Positions 18,722 through 30,404 are shown, numbered from the stretch's first letter. The stretch: 64,000 nt of DNA from Pseudomonas rubra (GCF_028656935.1 NZ_JAMDGZ010000019.1:246194-310193); one strand, 5' to 3'. Notes: generated from the letters alone by a model not told the origin. Program-made: numbers and translations.

Positions 18722-19164
18722 ATCTGCTGCGCGAGCGCTACCGGGTCGATCTGGTCGGGTTGCAGGCTGCCTGTGAGGCCAACTATGCGCGCCTGATGCG
18801 CTTGTTGCCCGACATGCGCAGCACCCAAAGCTCGCGCCGGATCGGCATGACCCAGGGCGACCAGATGCTGGGTGTGCTGGTCCTGGATGTGGTGCTCGCC
18901 TGTCCCTACACCACCACTTTGCGGGTGCGCCAGGAGCACAGCCTGCCCTGGCTGCCGGTGCCGCAGTTGGAAGTGCAGGTCTATCACGATGCACGTATGG
19001 CTGAAGTGGTCAGCGCCGAGCATGCCCGGCGTTTTCGCAGTATCTATCCTTACCCCAACGCGGCCATGCACCAGCCGGACGAAAAAGCCCAGCTCAATCT
19101 GTTCCTCGGCGAATGGCTGAGCCATTGCCTGGCCTGTGGCCATGAGTTGGCCGTCGTTCGCTGA
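18712..19164 (+). CDS. yqiB: DUF1249 (YqiB-like) protein
   Basis: A 150-aa cytoplasmic protein of the DUF1249/YqiB family. It holds MRLLPDMR, a conserved YTTTLRVRQE segment and RSIYPYPNAAMHQPDEKAQLN near the C-terminus. Function is unknown. The ATG at 18712 overlaps nudF by 10 nt and has AGG five bases before it; GTG 18718, which shares its last bases with the nudF TGA, is an alternative. Its constant place between nudF and cpdA in gamma-proteobacteria suggests a link to nucleotide turnover. Confidence 0.88.
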   Translation: MVVNLLRERYRVDLVGLQAACEANYARLMRLLPDMRSTQSSRRIGMTQGDQMLGVLVLDVVLACPYTTTLRVRQEHSLPWLPVPQLEVQVYHDARMAEVVSAEHARRFRSIYPYPNAAMHQPDEKAQLNLFLGEWLSHCLACGHELAVVR

Positions 19165-19191
19165 AATGTGACGGCGGTCGTTTTCGAGTAT

Positions 19192-19219
19192 TTGCTCAAA
19201 GCCCGCCAACCGCCATAAT
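19192..19219 (+). promoter_or_regulatory. Possible sigma-70 promoter for cpdA
   Basis: TTGCTC (19192-19197) and CATAAT (19214-19219) are separated by 16 bases, about 30 bases before the cpdA start codon. Confidence 0.4.
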
Positions 19220-19248
19220 CGCGCTGAATCCGTTCAAGGAGTCGGCCC

Positions 19249-20064
19249 TTGCCGCAACCATCGATCCCTCTTAGCGACGCGCCGGTGTACCTGGTGCAAC
19301 TGACCGACAGTCACCTGTTTGCCGACGCGCAAGGCACGTTGTTGGGCATGAGTACCCGCGACAGCCTGCAGCGCGTGATCGAACGGGTGCGGGACGAGCA
19401 GCCGCGGATCGACCTGGTGCTGGCTACCGGCGACCTGACCCAGGATGGATCGCTGGAGTCTTATTGCTGTTTTCGTGACCTGACCGCCAGCCTCGAGGCG
19501 CCGGTACGCTGGCTTGCCGGCAACCATGATGAGCCGCTGCCGATGGAGCAGGCGGCGCAGGGTACTGACTTGCTGGAACCCGTTGTGGACATGGGCAATT
19601 GGCGCATCCTGATGCTCAACTCGGCAGTGCCAGGCTCGGTACCGGGATTGCTCGGTGACGACCAGCTCAGCTTGCTCGAGCAAGCATTGCACGAAGCCCC
19701 CGAGCGCCATTGCCTGATCTGTTTCCATCACCAGCCGGTGTCTATCGATTGCGCCTGGATGGCGCCGATCGGCTTGCGCAACGCCGATGCATTGTTTGCC
19801 ATACTGAAAAGTTATCCACAGGTGCGAGCCCTGCTCTGGGGGCATATCCATCAGGAATGGGACCAGATGCGCGAGGGTGTGCGGCTTTTGGCCTCACCCT
19901 CGACCTGCATCCAGTTCGAGCCGGGCAGCGAAGACTTCAAGGTCGGCGAACAGGCTCCCGGTTACCGCTGGCTGCGCCTGCAGCCGGACGGCTCGATCGA
20001 CACCGGCGTGTCGCGGGTGACCGACTTTGAGTTCACCGTCGACTACGAAGGCGACGGCTATTAA
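19249..20064 (+). CDS. cpdA: 3',5'-cyclic-AMP phosphodiesterase CpdA
   Basis: A 271-aa class III metallophosphoesterase that hydrolyses cAMP. The metal-binding blocks are in order: LTDSHLF (about residue 19), ATGDLTQDG (62), AGNHDE (91), FHHQPV (161) and WGHIHQEW (197). The start is TTG at 19249, chosen because AAGGAG lies seven bases upstream and no better start exists. The gene sits between yqiB and yqiA as in enterobacteria. It probably tunes Vfr/CRP signalling in pseudomonads. Confidence 0.95.
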   Translation: MPQPSIPLSDAPVYLVQLTDSHLFADAQGTLLGMSTRDSLQRVIERVRDEQPRIDLVLATGDLTQDGSLESYCCFRDLTASLEAPVRWLAGNHDEPLPMEQAAQGTDLLEPVVDMGNWRILMLNSAVPGSVPGLLGDDQLSLLEQALHEAPERHCLICFHHQPVSIDCAWMAPIGLRNADALFAILKSYPQVRALLWGHIHQEWDQMREGVRLLASPSTCIQFEPGSEDFKVGEQAPGYRWLRLQPDGSIDTGVSRVTDFEFTVDYEGDGY

Positions 20065-20166
20065 GTGTTGCCAAATCGCTGAAACTGCTCCATCTGCCTT
20101 CGAACAGGCTAAAATGCGCGCTTTCCTGCCTGGTAGCCCAGGTACTCACGGTGCATCGGGGGCGGC

Positions 20167-20775
20167 ATGTCGGGTTCGATTCTCTATATTCACGGGTTCA
20201 ACAGCGCGCCGTCGTCGAAAAAGGCCTGCCAACTGGTGGCGGTCATGGCGCAGATGGGGTTGGGCGAGCACTTGCGGGTGCCGGCTCTGCATCATCACCC
20301 GCGCCAGGCCATCGCCCAGCTGGAGGCCGCAATCGCCGAGCTCGAATCGCCATTACTGGTCGGCAGCTCGCTCGGCGGCTACTATGCCACCCACCTGGCC
20401 GAGCGCCACGGGCTCAAGGCCCTGCTGGTCAACCCGGCGGTCAACCCGCACCGGCTGTTCGAGGGCTACCTGGGCCCCCAGCAGAACCTCTATACCGGCG
20501 AGTCCTGGGAGCTGACCCTGGACCACGTACAGGCCCTGGCCGAGCTGGAAGTGCCGGCTCCGACGGATGCCGAGCGCTTTCAAGTGTGGCTGCAAACCGC
20601 CGATGAAACCCTGGACTACCGCCAGGCCGAGCAGTTCTACCGCGCCTGTGCGCTGCGCATCCAGGCCGGTGGCGATCACAGCTATCAGGGTTTTGCCGAA
20701 CGCCTGCCAGCCCTGCTGAGCTTTGCCGGTATTGCCCCTCAGCAGTATCAAGCGCTCGATTTTTCTGTATTTTGA
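20167..20775 (+). CDS. yqiA: YqiA/UPF0227 family esterase
   Basis: A 202-aa alpha/beta-hydrolase of the YqiA group, with esterase activity known from E. coli. The oxyanion region is ILYIHGFNSAPSSKK, the nucleophile motif G-x-S-x-G is GSSLGGYY with Ser68, and the acid/base part includes QAGGDHSYQGF near the C-terminus. It is cytoplasmic, with no signal peptide. It lies 36 nt before parE, an order shared with E. coli. The physiological substrate is unknown. Confidence 0.92.
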   Translation: MSGSILYIHGFNSAPSSKKACQLVAVMAQMGLGEHLRVPALHHHPRQAIAQLEAAIAELESPLLVGSSLGGYYATHLAERHGLKALLVNPAVNPHRLFEGYLGPQQNLYTGESWELTLDHVQALAELEVPAPTDAERFQVWLQTADETLDYRQAEQFYRACALRIQAGGDHSYQGFAERLPALLSFAGIAPQQYQALDFSVF

Positions 20776-20811
20776 TAACCTATTTTCACCCACGACTGAC
20801 GACGAGAACCC

Positions 20812-22716
20812 ATGGCCATTCCCAGCGCTAGTGCCTATAACGCAGACGCCATCGAAGTCCTCTCCGGCCTTGACCCGGTGCGCAAGCGCCCGGGCATGTA
20901 CACCGATACCAGCCGGCCGAACCACCTGGCCCAGGAAGTGATCGACAACAGTGTCGACGAAGCCCTGGCCGGGCACGCCAAGTCGGTGCAGGTGATCCTG
21001 CACGCCGACCATTCCCTGGAAGTGTCTGACGACGGCCGCGGCATGCCGGTGGATATCCACCCTGAAGAAGGCGTATCCGGGGTCGAGCTGATCCTCACCA
21101 AGCTGCACGCTGGCGGCAAGTTCTCCAACAAGAACTACCAGTTCTCCGGCGGTCTGCACGGGGTGGGTATTTCGGTGGTCAATGCTTTGTCGAGCCAGGT
21201 GCGGGTCAAGGTCAAGCGCGACGGCAATGAATACCAGATGACCTTCGCCGATGGCTACAAGGCCACCGAGCTGGAAGTGGTCGGCAGCGTTGGCAAGCGC
21301 AACACTGGCACCAGCGTGTACTTCGCCCCGGATCCGAAGTATTTCGACTCGCCGAAATTCTCCATCAGCCGCCTCAAGCACGTGCTCAAGGCCAAGGCCG
21401 TATTGTGCCCGGGGCTGCTGGTCAGCTTCGAAGACAAAGGCACCGGCGAGAAGGTCGAGTGGCATTACGAGGACGGCCTGCGTTCCTACCTGGTCGATTC
21501 GGTCAGCGACTACCTGCGCCTGCCCGATGAGCCGTTCTGCGGCAGTCTGGCCGGTAACAAGGAGGCGGTCGACTGGGCCTTGCTGTGGCTGCCCGAAGGC
21601 GGCGACAGCGTTCAGGAAAGCTACGTCAACCTGATCCCCACCGCCCAGGGCGGCACCCACGTCAACGGCCTGCGCCAGGGCCTGCTCGATGCCATGCGCG
21701 AATTCTGCGAGTTCCGCAACCTGTTGCCGCGTGGCGTCAAGCTGGCGCCCGAGGACGTCTGGGAGCGCATCAGCTTCGTGCTCTCGATGAAGATGCAGGA
21801 GCCGCAGTTCTCCGGGCAGACCAAAGAGCGCCTGTCCTCGCGCGAGGCCGCCGCGTTCGTCTCCGGTGTGGTCAAGGATGCCTTCAGCCTGTGGCTCAAC
21901 GCTCATCCCGAACTGGGCATGCAACTGGCGGAACTGGCCATCAACAACGCCGGCCGGCGCCTGAAGGCAAGCAAGAAGGTCGAGCGCAAGCGCGTCACCC
22001 AAGGCCCGGCATTGCCGGGCAAGCTGGCGGACTGCGCCGGGCAGGACCCGATGCGCGCTGAACTGTTCCTGGTCGAGGGTGACTCCGCCGGGGGGTCGGC
22101 CAAGCAGGCGCGGGACAAGGAGTTCCAGGCGATCCTGCCGCTGCGCGGCAAGATCCTCAACACCTGGGAAGTCGATGGCGGCGAAGTGCTGGCCAGCCAG
22201 GAAGTGCACAATATTGCCGTGGCCATTGGGGTCGACCCGGGTGCTGCGGACATGAGCCAGCTGCGCTACGGCAAGATCTGCATCCTCGCCGACGCCGACT
22301 CCGACGGCCTGCACATCGCAACGCTGCTCTGTGCGCTGTTCGTCCAGCACTTCCGCCCGCTGGTCGAGGCCGGTCATGTGTATGTGGCCATGCCACCGCT
22401 GTACCGCATCGACCTGGGCAAGGAAATCTATTACGCCCTGGACGAAGCCGAACGCGATGGCATCCTCGACCGCCTGGTGGCCGAAAAGAAACGCGGCAAG
22501 CCGCAGGTCACCCGCTTCAAAGGCCTGGGTGAGATGAACCCGCCGCAGTTGCGTGAAACCACCATGGACCCGAACACCCGGCGCCTGGTCCAGTTGACCC
22601 TGGAAGACCTGGAGGGCACCCGCGAAATCATGGACATGCTGCTGGCCAAGAAACGTGCAAGTGATCGCAAGAGCTGGCTGGAGTCCAAGGGTAACCTGGC
22701 CGAGGTCCTGGCTTGA
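20812..22716 (+). CDS. parE: DNA topoisomerase IV subunit B
   Basis: A 634-aa GHKL ATPase subunit of topoisomerase IV, which separates replicated chromosomes. Motifs seen are VIDNSVDEALAG near residue 43 (Mg-binding Asn and catalytic Glu), DDGRGMPVD, GGLHGVGISVVNAL, and the TOPRIM parts LFLVEGDSAGGSAKQARD (about 418) and ILADADSDGLHI (about 492). The length equals the family norm. The stop overlaps the TTG of the next gene. parC follows two genes later, so both subunits are likely made from one transcript. Confidence 0.98.
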   Translation: MAIPSASAYNADAIEVLSGLDPVRKRPGMYTDTSRPNHLAQEVIDNSVDEALAGHAKSVQVILHADHSLEVSDDGRGMPVDIHPEEGVSGVELILTKLHAGGKFSNKNYQFSGGLHGVGISVVNALSSQVRVKVKRDGNEYQMTFADGYKATELEVVGSVGKRNTGTSVYFAPDPKYFDSPKFSISRLKHVLKAKAVLCPGLLVSFEDKGTGEKVEWHYEDGLRSYLVDSVSDYLRLPDEPFCGSLAGNKEAVDWALLWLPEGGDSVQESYVNLIPTAQGGTHVNGLRQGLLDAMREFCEFRNLLPRGVKLAPEDVWERISFVLSMKMQEPQFSGQTKERLSSREAAAFVSGVVKDAFSLWLNAHPELGMQLAELAINNAGRRLKASKKVERKRVTQGPALPGKLADCAGQDPMRAELFLVEGDSAGGSAKQARDKEFQAILPLRGKILNTWEVDGGEVLASQEVHNIAVAIGVDPGAADMSQLRYGKICILADADSDGLHIATLLCALFVQHFRPLVEAGHVYVAMPPLYRIDLGKEIYYALDEAERDGILDRLVAEKKRGKPQVTRFKGLGEMNPPQLRETTMDPNTRRLVQLTLEDLEGTREIMDMLLAKKRASDRKSWLESKGNLAEVLA

Positions 22717-23695
22717 TACGTCTGGCCTTGACCGCAGCACTGGCGCTGTTGTCGCTTCCGGCACTGGCAGCGCCGTGGCCGGAACTCAAGCTGGTCGCCG
22801 AGCATCCGGTCGAAGGCATGCGCGGTGGCAACCTGTCCGGGCTGAGCGAGTGCCGCGGCGGCTTGTGGGCGGTTTCGGACCGTGACGACGAATTGCTCTA
22901 TCGGCTGGAGACCTCGGCTGCTGTGTGGCAAGCCGAGTCGGTGCAGATGGAGGTACCGCCGGTACCGGACAGCGGCCTGCCCTGGGGCTTGCGCTCGCGT
23001 ACCTGGGCCGCTTCTCAGGTGCGTGGTGGCGAGCTGGATTTTGAAGGCATCAGCTGTGATGCCGCTGGCAATCACTACCTGGTCAGCGAAGCCCATGCGG
23101 CAGTGCTGCAGGTGCCGGTGGAAGGCTCGCCAAACTGGCTGAAAATCGATCCGAGCATGGTCCGCCAGGCACGGGCCAGTGGCATGTTGCTGCATTTCAA
23201 TGCGCTGTTCGAAGGCCTGGCGGTGAGCTCGGCCGGTGACCGCATCTGGCTGGCGGCCGAGCGCGAACGCCGCGGCCTGCTGCTTATCAATCGCCAGCAG
23301 ACCACCTGGAACTGTGGCAATGGCTGCGTGCTGCTCAGCGAAGCCGGGGTCGAGATGCAGCCGGCGCAAATGGCCAAGCCGCGGCCGGTGTCGCGCGACT
23401 TCGCTGACCTTGCACTGTTCAACGACAAGTTGTTTACCCTGGAGCGCAACGCATACCGTATCTGCCGGCGCGATGCGCAAACGGCCAAGGTCGAACGTTG
23501 CTGGTCGTTCGCCGCCGATGCCCTGGCCGAGCCTCGACGTTATTCTCAGCCTTTCGGCCTGGCCGAAGCGCTGGTGATCGATGCCAAAGGCGCCTGGATC
23601 GGCCTCGACAACAATGGCGCGACCCGCCAGGACGGTGAATCGCGACCGATCGTCTGGCGTTTTGCCGCACCGGCCGGTGGCTGGAGTGCCAAATC

Positions 23696-23699
<4 letters not shown>
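22713..23699 (+). CDS. Secreted esterase-like phytase-domain protein
   Basis: A 328-aa protein with a clear signal peptide (MIRLALTAALALLSLPALA), so periplasmic. The mature part matches the 'esterase-like activity of phytase' beta-propeller domain: NLSGLSECRGGLWAVSDRDDELL near the start (core WAVSDRDD), ELDFEGISCD, NALFEGLAV and FGLAEALVIDAKGAWIGLDNNG. The two FEG(I/L) acidic sites are typical. It starts at a TTG that overlaps the parE TGA (TTGA), with GAGG upstream, so translation is coupled to parE. The function beside topoisomerase genes is unexplained. Confidence 0.85.
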
Positions 23700-26483
<2,784 letters not shown>

Positions 26484-26500
26484 GCCGGGTTAGACACCCA

Positions 26501-26524
26501 GAACGGGTACTTTCGTGCCCGTTC
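26501..26524 (+). terminator. Hairpin after parC, no U-tract
   Basis: GAACGGGTAC, TTTC loop, GTGCCCGTTC form a ten-pair stem with one G-U pair 18 bases after the parC stop. No run of T follows, so termination by itself is uncertain. Confidence 0.4.
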
Positions 26525-26528
26525 GCGG

Positions 26529-26557
26529 TTGAAACACTGGAGTCGAGCCGTTATTTC
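26529..26557 (+). promoter_or_regulatory. Possible sigma-70 promoter for the PqiC-like gene
   Basis: TTGAAA (26529-26534), 17 bases, TATTTC (26552-26557), about 100 bases before the lipoprotein start. Confidence 0.35.
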
Positions 26558-26659
26558 GCGGATGATAGGCCCCTTGCGGTACCAGCGTGGCTGTGTATCC
26601 AAACGAATCTATATGAGTATCACTGCGGTTTGCCTTGTGGCGACCGCCTGGATGGGATG

Positions 26660-27364
26660 ATGAAATTTCTGCGCCTTCCGTTGGTTTTGCTGTGCGGCGT
26701 GCTCGGACTGGCAGGTTGCAGCATGCACCAGCCGGTTTCCCTGTATCAGCTCGACAGCGGTGAGCCTGGCCAACCCAAGCAAAGCGCGGGCATGGCCGTG
26801 GTTCTCGGCCCTGTGTCGGTTGCCGACTACCTGCAACGCGAAACCCTGCTGCAACGCCAGGCCGATGGCAGCCTGACCGCCGCTACCGATGGTCGCTGGG
26901 CCGGTAGCCTGTCGGCAGACATCGACCAGTTGCTGGTCCGGCAACTGGCCTGGCGCCTGGACAGCCAGCGTGTGGTCCTGGCCCCTGCCAGCACCGGTTT
27001 CACTCCGGATGTACAGGTGCTGCTGTCGATCACTCGCCTGGATTCCGGTACCAACCAGCCAGCGATCCTCGACGCCCAGTGGCGTCTGCTGGACCGCCGT
27101 GGTCAGGTTCGCGACAACCGCATTGTGCACCTGGAGCAACAGCACCTGGGAAGCGAGTCTGCCCAGGTTCAAGCCCAGGGTCAGTTGCTGCAAAAGCTTG
27201 CTGAACAGTTGAGTATTGCAATGAAGCCTCTGGCCAACCAGCCTGTGGTGGTTGAAGAACAACCGAAAAAGGCGGCACCGGTTCAGGTTCGCAAAGAGCC
27301 GGAGAAATCCAAGATCCCATTGGCTACGCCAATTCGTACCGACCTGGAAGTCTTCCGCTTCTGA
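26660..27364 (+). CDS. PqiC-family (DUF330) ABC-type transport auxiliary lipoprotein
   Basis: A 234-aa lipoprotein. The signal peptide MKFLRLPLVLLCGVLGLAGC has Cys at residue 20 in the lipobox. The mature part has the PqiC/LptM-like pattern: SLYQLDS, VVLGPVSVADYLQRE, then ADIDQLLVRQLAWRL and VQVLLSITRLD. PqiC normally works in the periplasm with the MCE proteins PqiA and PqiB in lipid transport; no MCE gene is present here, so it is an orphan copy. The C-terminal 40 residues are Lys/Pro-rich. Two adjacent ATGs (26657 and 26660) are possible. A short ORF ends in a TGATG overlap with the second one. Confidence 0.82.
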   Translation: MKFLRLPLVLLCGVLGLAGCSMHQPVSLYQLDSGEPGQPKQSAGMAVVLGPVSVADYLQRETLLQRQADGSLTAATDGRWAGSLSADIDQLLVRQLAWRLDSQRVVLAPASTGFTPDVQVLLSITRLDSGTNQPAILDAQWRLLDRRGQVRDNRIVHLEQQHLGSESAQVQAQGQLLQKLAEQLSIAMKPLANQPVVVEEQPKKAAPVQVRKEPEKSKIPLATPIRTDLEVFRF

Positions 27365-27380
27365 ATCGAGTGCCTTGAAG

Positions 27381-27406
27381 AAGCCCGCAGTGATGCGGGC
27401 TTTTTT
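27381..27406 (+). terminator. Intrinsic terminator of the PqiC-like gene
   Basis: AAGCCCGCA, GTGA loop, TGCGGGCTT, then a run of T, 17 bases after the stop. Confidence 0.9.
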
Positions 27407-27410
27407 GTGC

Positions 27411-27481
27411 CTGTAGGAGCGGGCTTGTCCCGCGATGCGATGTGGCTGACAGTCAGCTATCGCGGGGCCCGCTCCCACAGG
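27411..27481. repeat. REP pair (inverted)
   Basis: CTGTAGGAGCGGGCTTGTCC (from 27411) and ATCGCGGGGCCCGCTCCCAC (from 27459) face each other around a small palindrome GCTGACAGTCAGC. The right unit lacks the usual CAAG bases of the core. The pair lies between two almost identical terminators in opposite orientation. Confidence 0.8.
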
Positions 27482-27509
27482 GAAGGTGTGGGTAGTTCAA
27501 GAAAGGCAA

Positions 27510-27536
27510 CAAAAAGCCCGCATCACTGCGGGCTTT
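27510..27536 (-). terminator. Intrinsic terminator of the YtjB/AhpA-like gene
   Basis: On the minus strand AAAAGCCCGCA, GTGA loop, TGCGGGCTTTTT follows the 27552 stop. It is nearly the same sequence as the 27381 terminator, inverted. Confidence 0.88.
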
Positions 27537-27551
27537 TGTGTAGCAGGAGGA

Positions 27552-29054
27552 TCAGTTCTTGACCCGACGCTCATGCATTCGCGCCAATTGCCGCTCCAAC
27601 ATCGACGGATAGGGCTCCATCAGACGCTCGACACAGCAAGCGCCTTCGGGGCTGGCGATCGGGCGGATGCGGGCACGCTGGCGCACCAGGGCATCGTCGC
27701 TGATCTTGCGCTCGACCAGCAGCAGGTTGCGGCTGTGCTGCGACAGGGCCAGGGCGTCCTGGGCCTTTTCAGTCAGCAGCAGGTCGATCTGGCTCAGGCC
27801 GTGCAGGTCTTCACCCAAGGCCAGGCCCAGTTGCAGTTGCAAGGTGATGCCACTGTCAGCCACCTCGATCTGCAGGGCATGGCTCAGGGCACGCAGCAGC
27901 TCGCCACAGCAGATGGCGTTGGTGAGGTAGTCCTCACCACTGTCCTGGCTGTGGAACAACAGCAGGGTGCTACCGTCGTTGAGGGTGTGGACTTCGCTTT
28001 CGTACAGCGAGGCAGCCTGGTCGAGGCAATCGCGGTAGCGCTCCAGCAGCTCGGTTAGGCGCGTGCGTGGCAGGCGTCGCAGTTGCTCCTGGGAGCCCAG
28101 TTGCACTGCCAGCACGGCGCTGGCCTGTGGTTCGCGGTTGACCGGGGCAGCCGGAGCGGGGGCGGGGCTGTCGTCTTCGTCGAGCAGGTCGGCGAAGGCA
28201 TCATCGCTGTCGTCGTTGTCCGCGTCCGCCGCAGGCTTGACCGGTTTGGCTACCTTGGCCACAGCAGGCTGTTCGTCGAAGCTTGGATCGCGCAGGTTAC
28301 GCACTTCGAATTCCGGCTCATCCTCGTCGAAGGACTCTTGTTCCGGCTCGATTTCCCGCGGGGGCGGTGCCAGGCGTGTGTGCAACTGGCGCGCCAGGTC
28401 ACCGATTTCATCCTGGCGTTCGATGGCCGGGGTGAACTCGTTGATGTCACGCAGCCAGACCCGCAACTGCAGCAGCGGTGTGGAGATATAGCGACCCAGG
28501 CGCAGGCTCATGGCCAGTGCCAATGCGAGCAGGATGCCAGCAAGAATACCCATGCTCTGCAGGCTGATGGTCAACGGCTGCTGAAACTGACTCATGTCCA
28601 GGCTGATGCGCAGTTGCCCGGCGGTCACGTCCTGGAAGGTGATCTTGGTCTGGTACAGGCCTTCGGCTTCGCCCAGCAGGCCGTTTTTCGGGCGCTGGCC
28701 AGCTTCGGCGAGGATCCGGTTGTCGACACTGTAGATTGCCGCATGGGCCACCAGCGGGTTTTTCACCAGGTTGCCGAGCAGTACGTTGAGGCTGAGGATG
28801 TCATTGGACACCAGCAGCTCGGTGGCCGAGGTAGCCGTCTGGGTGGTCAGGCTCTGCCCCAGGGCATCGGCTTGCTCATGCATGGCTTCCTTGAACTGCA
28901 GGCCCATCACGCAGGCGTAGATCACCAGCGCCAGTGCCACCAGGAACACATTATGGCAGGCGATACGCAGCGCCAGCGGTACTCGGCGTTGGCGCAGGGC
29001 GTGGAAGATCAGCAGGAAGAAGTTGTCGGTTTTAACGGGCGTGGGCCGGTTCAC
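27552..29054 (-). CDS. YtjB/AhpA-like membrane protein with HAMP-like segment and degenerate cyclase-homology domain
   Basis: A 500-aa inner-membrane protein. Helix 1 (about residues 22-45) and helix 2 (about 175-195) flank a periplasmic domain. A HAMP-like linker with RLGRYISTPLLQLRVWLRDI (20 residues) and EIGDLARQLH follows. Next comes an acidic, Pro-rich linker. The last 190 residues resemble a class III nucleotide cyclase fold: SAVLAVQLGSQEQLRRLP, LNDGSTLLLFHSQD at the GDG position, and TLQLQLGLALGE. The metal-binding Asps and the transition-state Arg/Asn are not seen, so it is probably non-catalytic. The start is GTG 29054; an earlier start cannot be excluded. It is divergent from serB, as ytjB (smp) is in E. 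coli. Confidence 0.75.
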   Translation of the reverse strand: MNRPTPVKTDNFFLLIFHALRQRRVPLALRIACHNVFLVALALVIYACVMGLQFKEAMHEQADALGQSLTTQTATSATELLVSNDILSLNVLLGNLVKNPLVAHAAIYSVDNRILAEAGQRPKNGLLGEAEGLYQTKITFQDVTAGQLRISLDMSQFQQPLTISLQSMGILAGILLALALAMSLRLGRYISTPLLQLRVWLRDINEFTPAIERQDEIGDLARQLHTRLAPPPREIEPEQESFDEDEPEFEVRNLRDPSFDEQPAVAKVAKPVKPAADADNDDSDDAFADLLDEDDSPAPAPAAPVNREPQASAVLAVQLGSQEQLRRLPRTRLTELLERYRDCLDQAASLYESEVHTLNDGSTLLLFHSQDSGEDYLTNAICCGELLRALSHALQIEVADSGITLQLQLGLALGEDLHGLSQIDLLLTEKAQDALALSQHSRNLLLVERKISDDALVRQRARIRPIASPEGACCVERLMEPYPSMLERQLARMHERRVKN

Positions 29055-29189
29055 AGAGCGCGGCTCTTTATGTCGGAGAAGTTGCTGCGCAGTATAGCGA
29101 GCGCTCAGGGGCGGGCAAAGTATCGACTGCGCCCGATGGTCAGCGAAAATCGGTAGAATGCGCTTTTTTTCAACGAGTCGGAGCCCGTA

Positions 29190-30404
29190 GTGCGCGAAAT
29201 CGTTCTGATTAACATCACCGGTGAAGACCGCCCGGGTCTTACCGCGGCCATCACCGGGGTTCTGGCCCAGGGCGGGGTGAACATCCTCGACATCGGTCAG
29301 GCGGTGATTCACGACACCCTGTCCTTTGGCATCCTGGTGGAAATCCCGGACACCGAGAAGGCCTCAGCGGTGCTCAAGAACATCCAGTTTGCGGGTAACG
29401 AACTCGAGCAGCAGGTGCGTTTTACCCCGGTTTCCGAAACCGACTACCAGAATTGGGTCGAAGGCCAGGGCAAGGCCCGCCATATCGTTACCCTGTTGAC
29501 CCGCCGCGTCACTGCCGAGCAGTTGCAGCGGGTCAGCTCGATTACGGCCAAGTACGGGCTGAACATCGACCATATCGATCGCCTGTCGGGCCGTGTGGCG
29601 CTGGATACGCCAGCTGAACTGAGCAAGGGTTGCATCGAGTTCTCGGTCCGTGGTGAGCCCGCTGATCCGCAGGCCTTGCGCGCCGAGTTCCTCAGCGTCG
29701 CCCAGGAACTGAACGTTGACATCGCTTTCCAGCAGGATTCGTTGTTCCGTCGCAATCGCCGCCTGGCGGTGTTCGACATGGACTCGACGCTGATCGAGGC
29801 CGAGGTGATCGACGAACTGGCCAAGGCAGCCGGGGTTGGCGAGCAGGTTTCGGAGATCACCGAGCGGGCCATGCGCGGCGAACTGGATTTTCGTGCCAGC
29901 TTCAAGGAGCGCCTGGCACTGCTCAAGGGCCTGGATGTCGGCGTGCTGGACCAGATCGGCGCATCTCTGCGCCTGACCGAAGGCGCTGAAACGCTGTTTG
30001 CCGAGCTCAAGCGCCTGGGCTACAAGACCGCCATCCTCTCCGGCGGCTTCACCTATTTTGCCAAGCAGTTGCAGGCAAAGCTTGGGATCGATTACGTGTT
30101 CGCCAACGAGCTGGAAGTGGTCGATGGCAAGGTCACTGGCGTTGCGGTCGAGCCCATCGTTGATGCCCAGCGCAAGGCCGACCTGCTCGGCGAGTTGGCG
30201 CGCAAGGAAGGCTTGCAGATGGAGCAGACCATTGCAGTAGGCGACGGTGCCAACGACCTGCCAATGCTGGCGATAGCCGGCCTGGGCGTGGCCTTCCGTG
30301 CCAAGCCGCTGGTTAAACAGTCGGCCAAGCAGGCGATCTCGACCCTGGGGCTCGACGGTGTGCTGTACCTGTTGGGCTTTCGTGATCGCGACGGTCGCGC
30401 GTGA
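29190..30404 (+). CDS. serB: Phosphoserine phosphatase SerB
   Basis: A 404-aa cytoplasmic HAD phosphatase for the last step of serine synthesis. Two N-terminal ACT domains (the first begins REIVLINITGEDRPGLTAAI, residues 2-21) make it longer than E. coli SerB. The catalytic motif VFDMDSTLIEAEVIDE has Asp196 and Asp198. Motif II is ILSGGFTYF, and motif III/IV is AVGDGANDLPML. The start is GTG 29190 with GGAG eight bases upstream. A REP unit and a terminator follow. Confidence 0.97.
   Translation: MREIVLINITGEDRPGLTAAITGVLAQGGVNILDIGQAVIHDTLSFGILVEIPDTEKASAVLKNIQFAGNELEQQVRFTPVSETDYQNWVEGQGKARHIVTLLTRRVTAEQLQRVSSITAKYGLNIDHIDRLSGRVALDTPAELSKGCIEFSVRGEPADPQALRAEFLSVAQELNVDIAFQQDSLFRRNRRLAVFDMDSTLIEAEVIDELAKAAGVGEQVSEITERAMRGELDFRASFKERLALLKGLDVGVLDQIGASLRLTEGAETLFAELKRLGYKTAILSGGFTYFAKQLQAKLGIDYVFANELEVVDGKVTGVAVEPIVDAQRKADLLGELARKEGLQMEQTIAVGDGANDLPMLAIAGLGVAFRAKPLVKQSAKQAISTLGLDGVLYLLGFRDRDGRA

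Noticed and set aside
20353..22764. Long minus-strand open frame (about 800 codons) opposite yqiA and parE
   Set aside because: Antisense shadow of high-GC codons; the plus strand encodes clear YqiA and ParE.
27411..27481. Palindromic repeats as a CRISPR array
   Set aside because: Units come in inverted pairs with conserved REP cores and no regular spacers.
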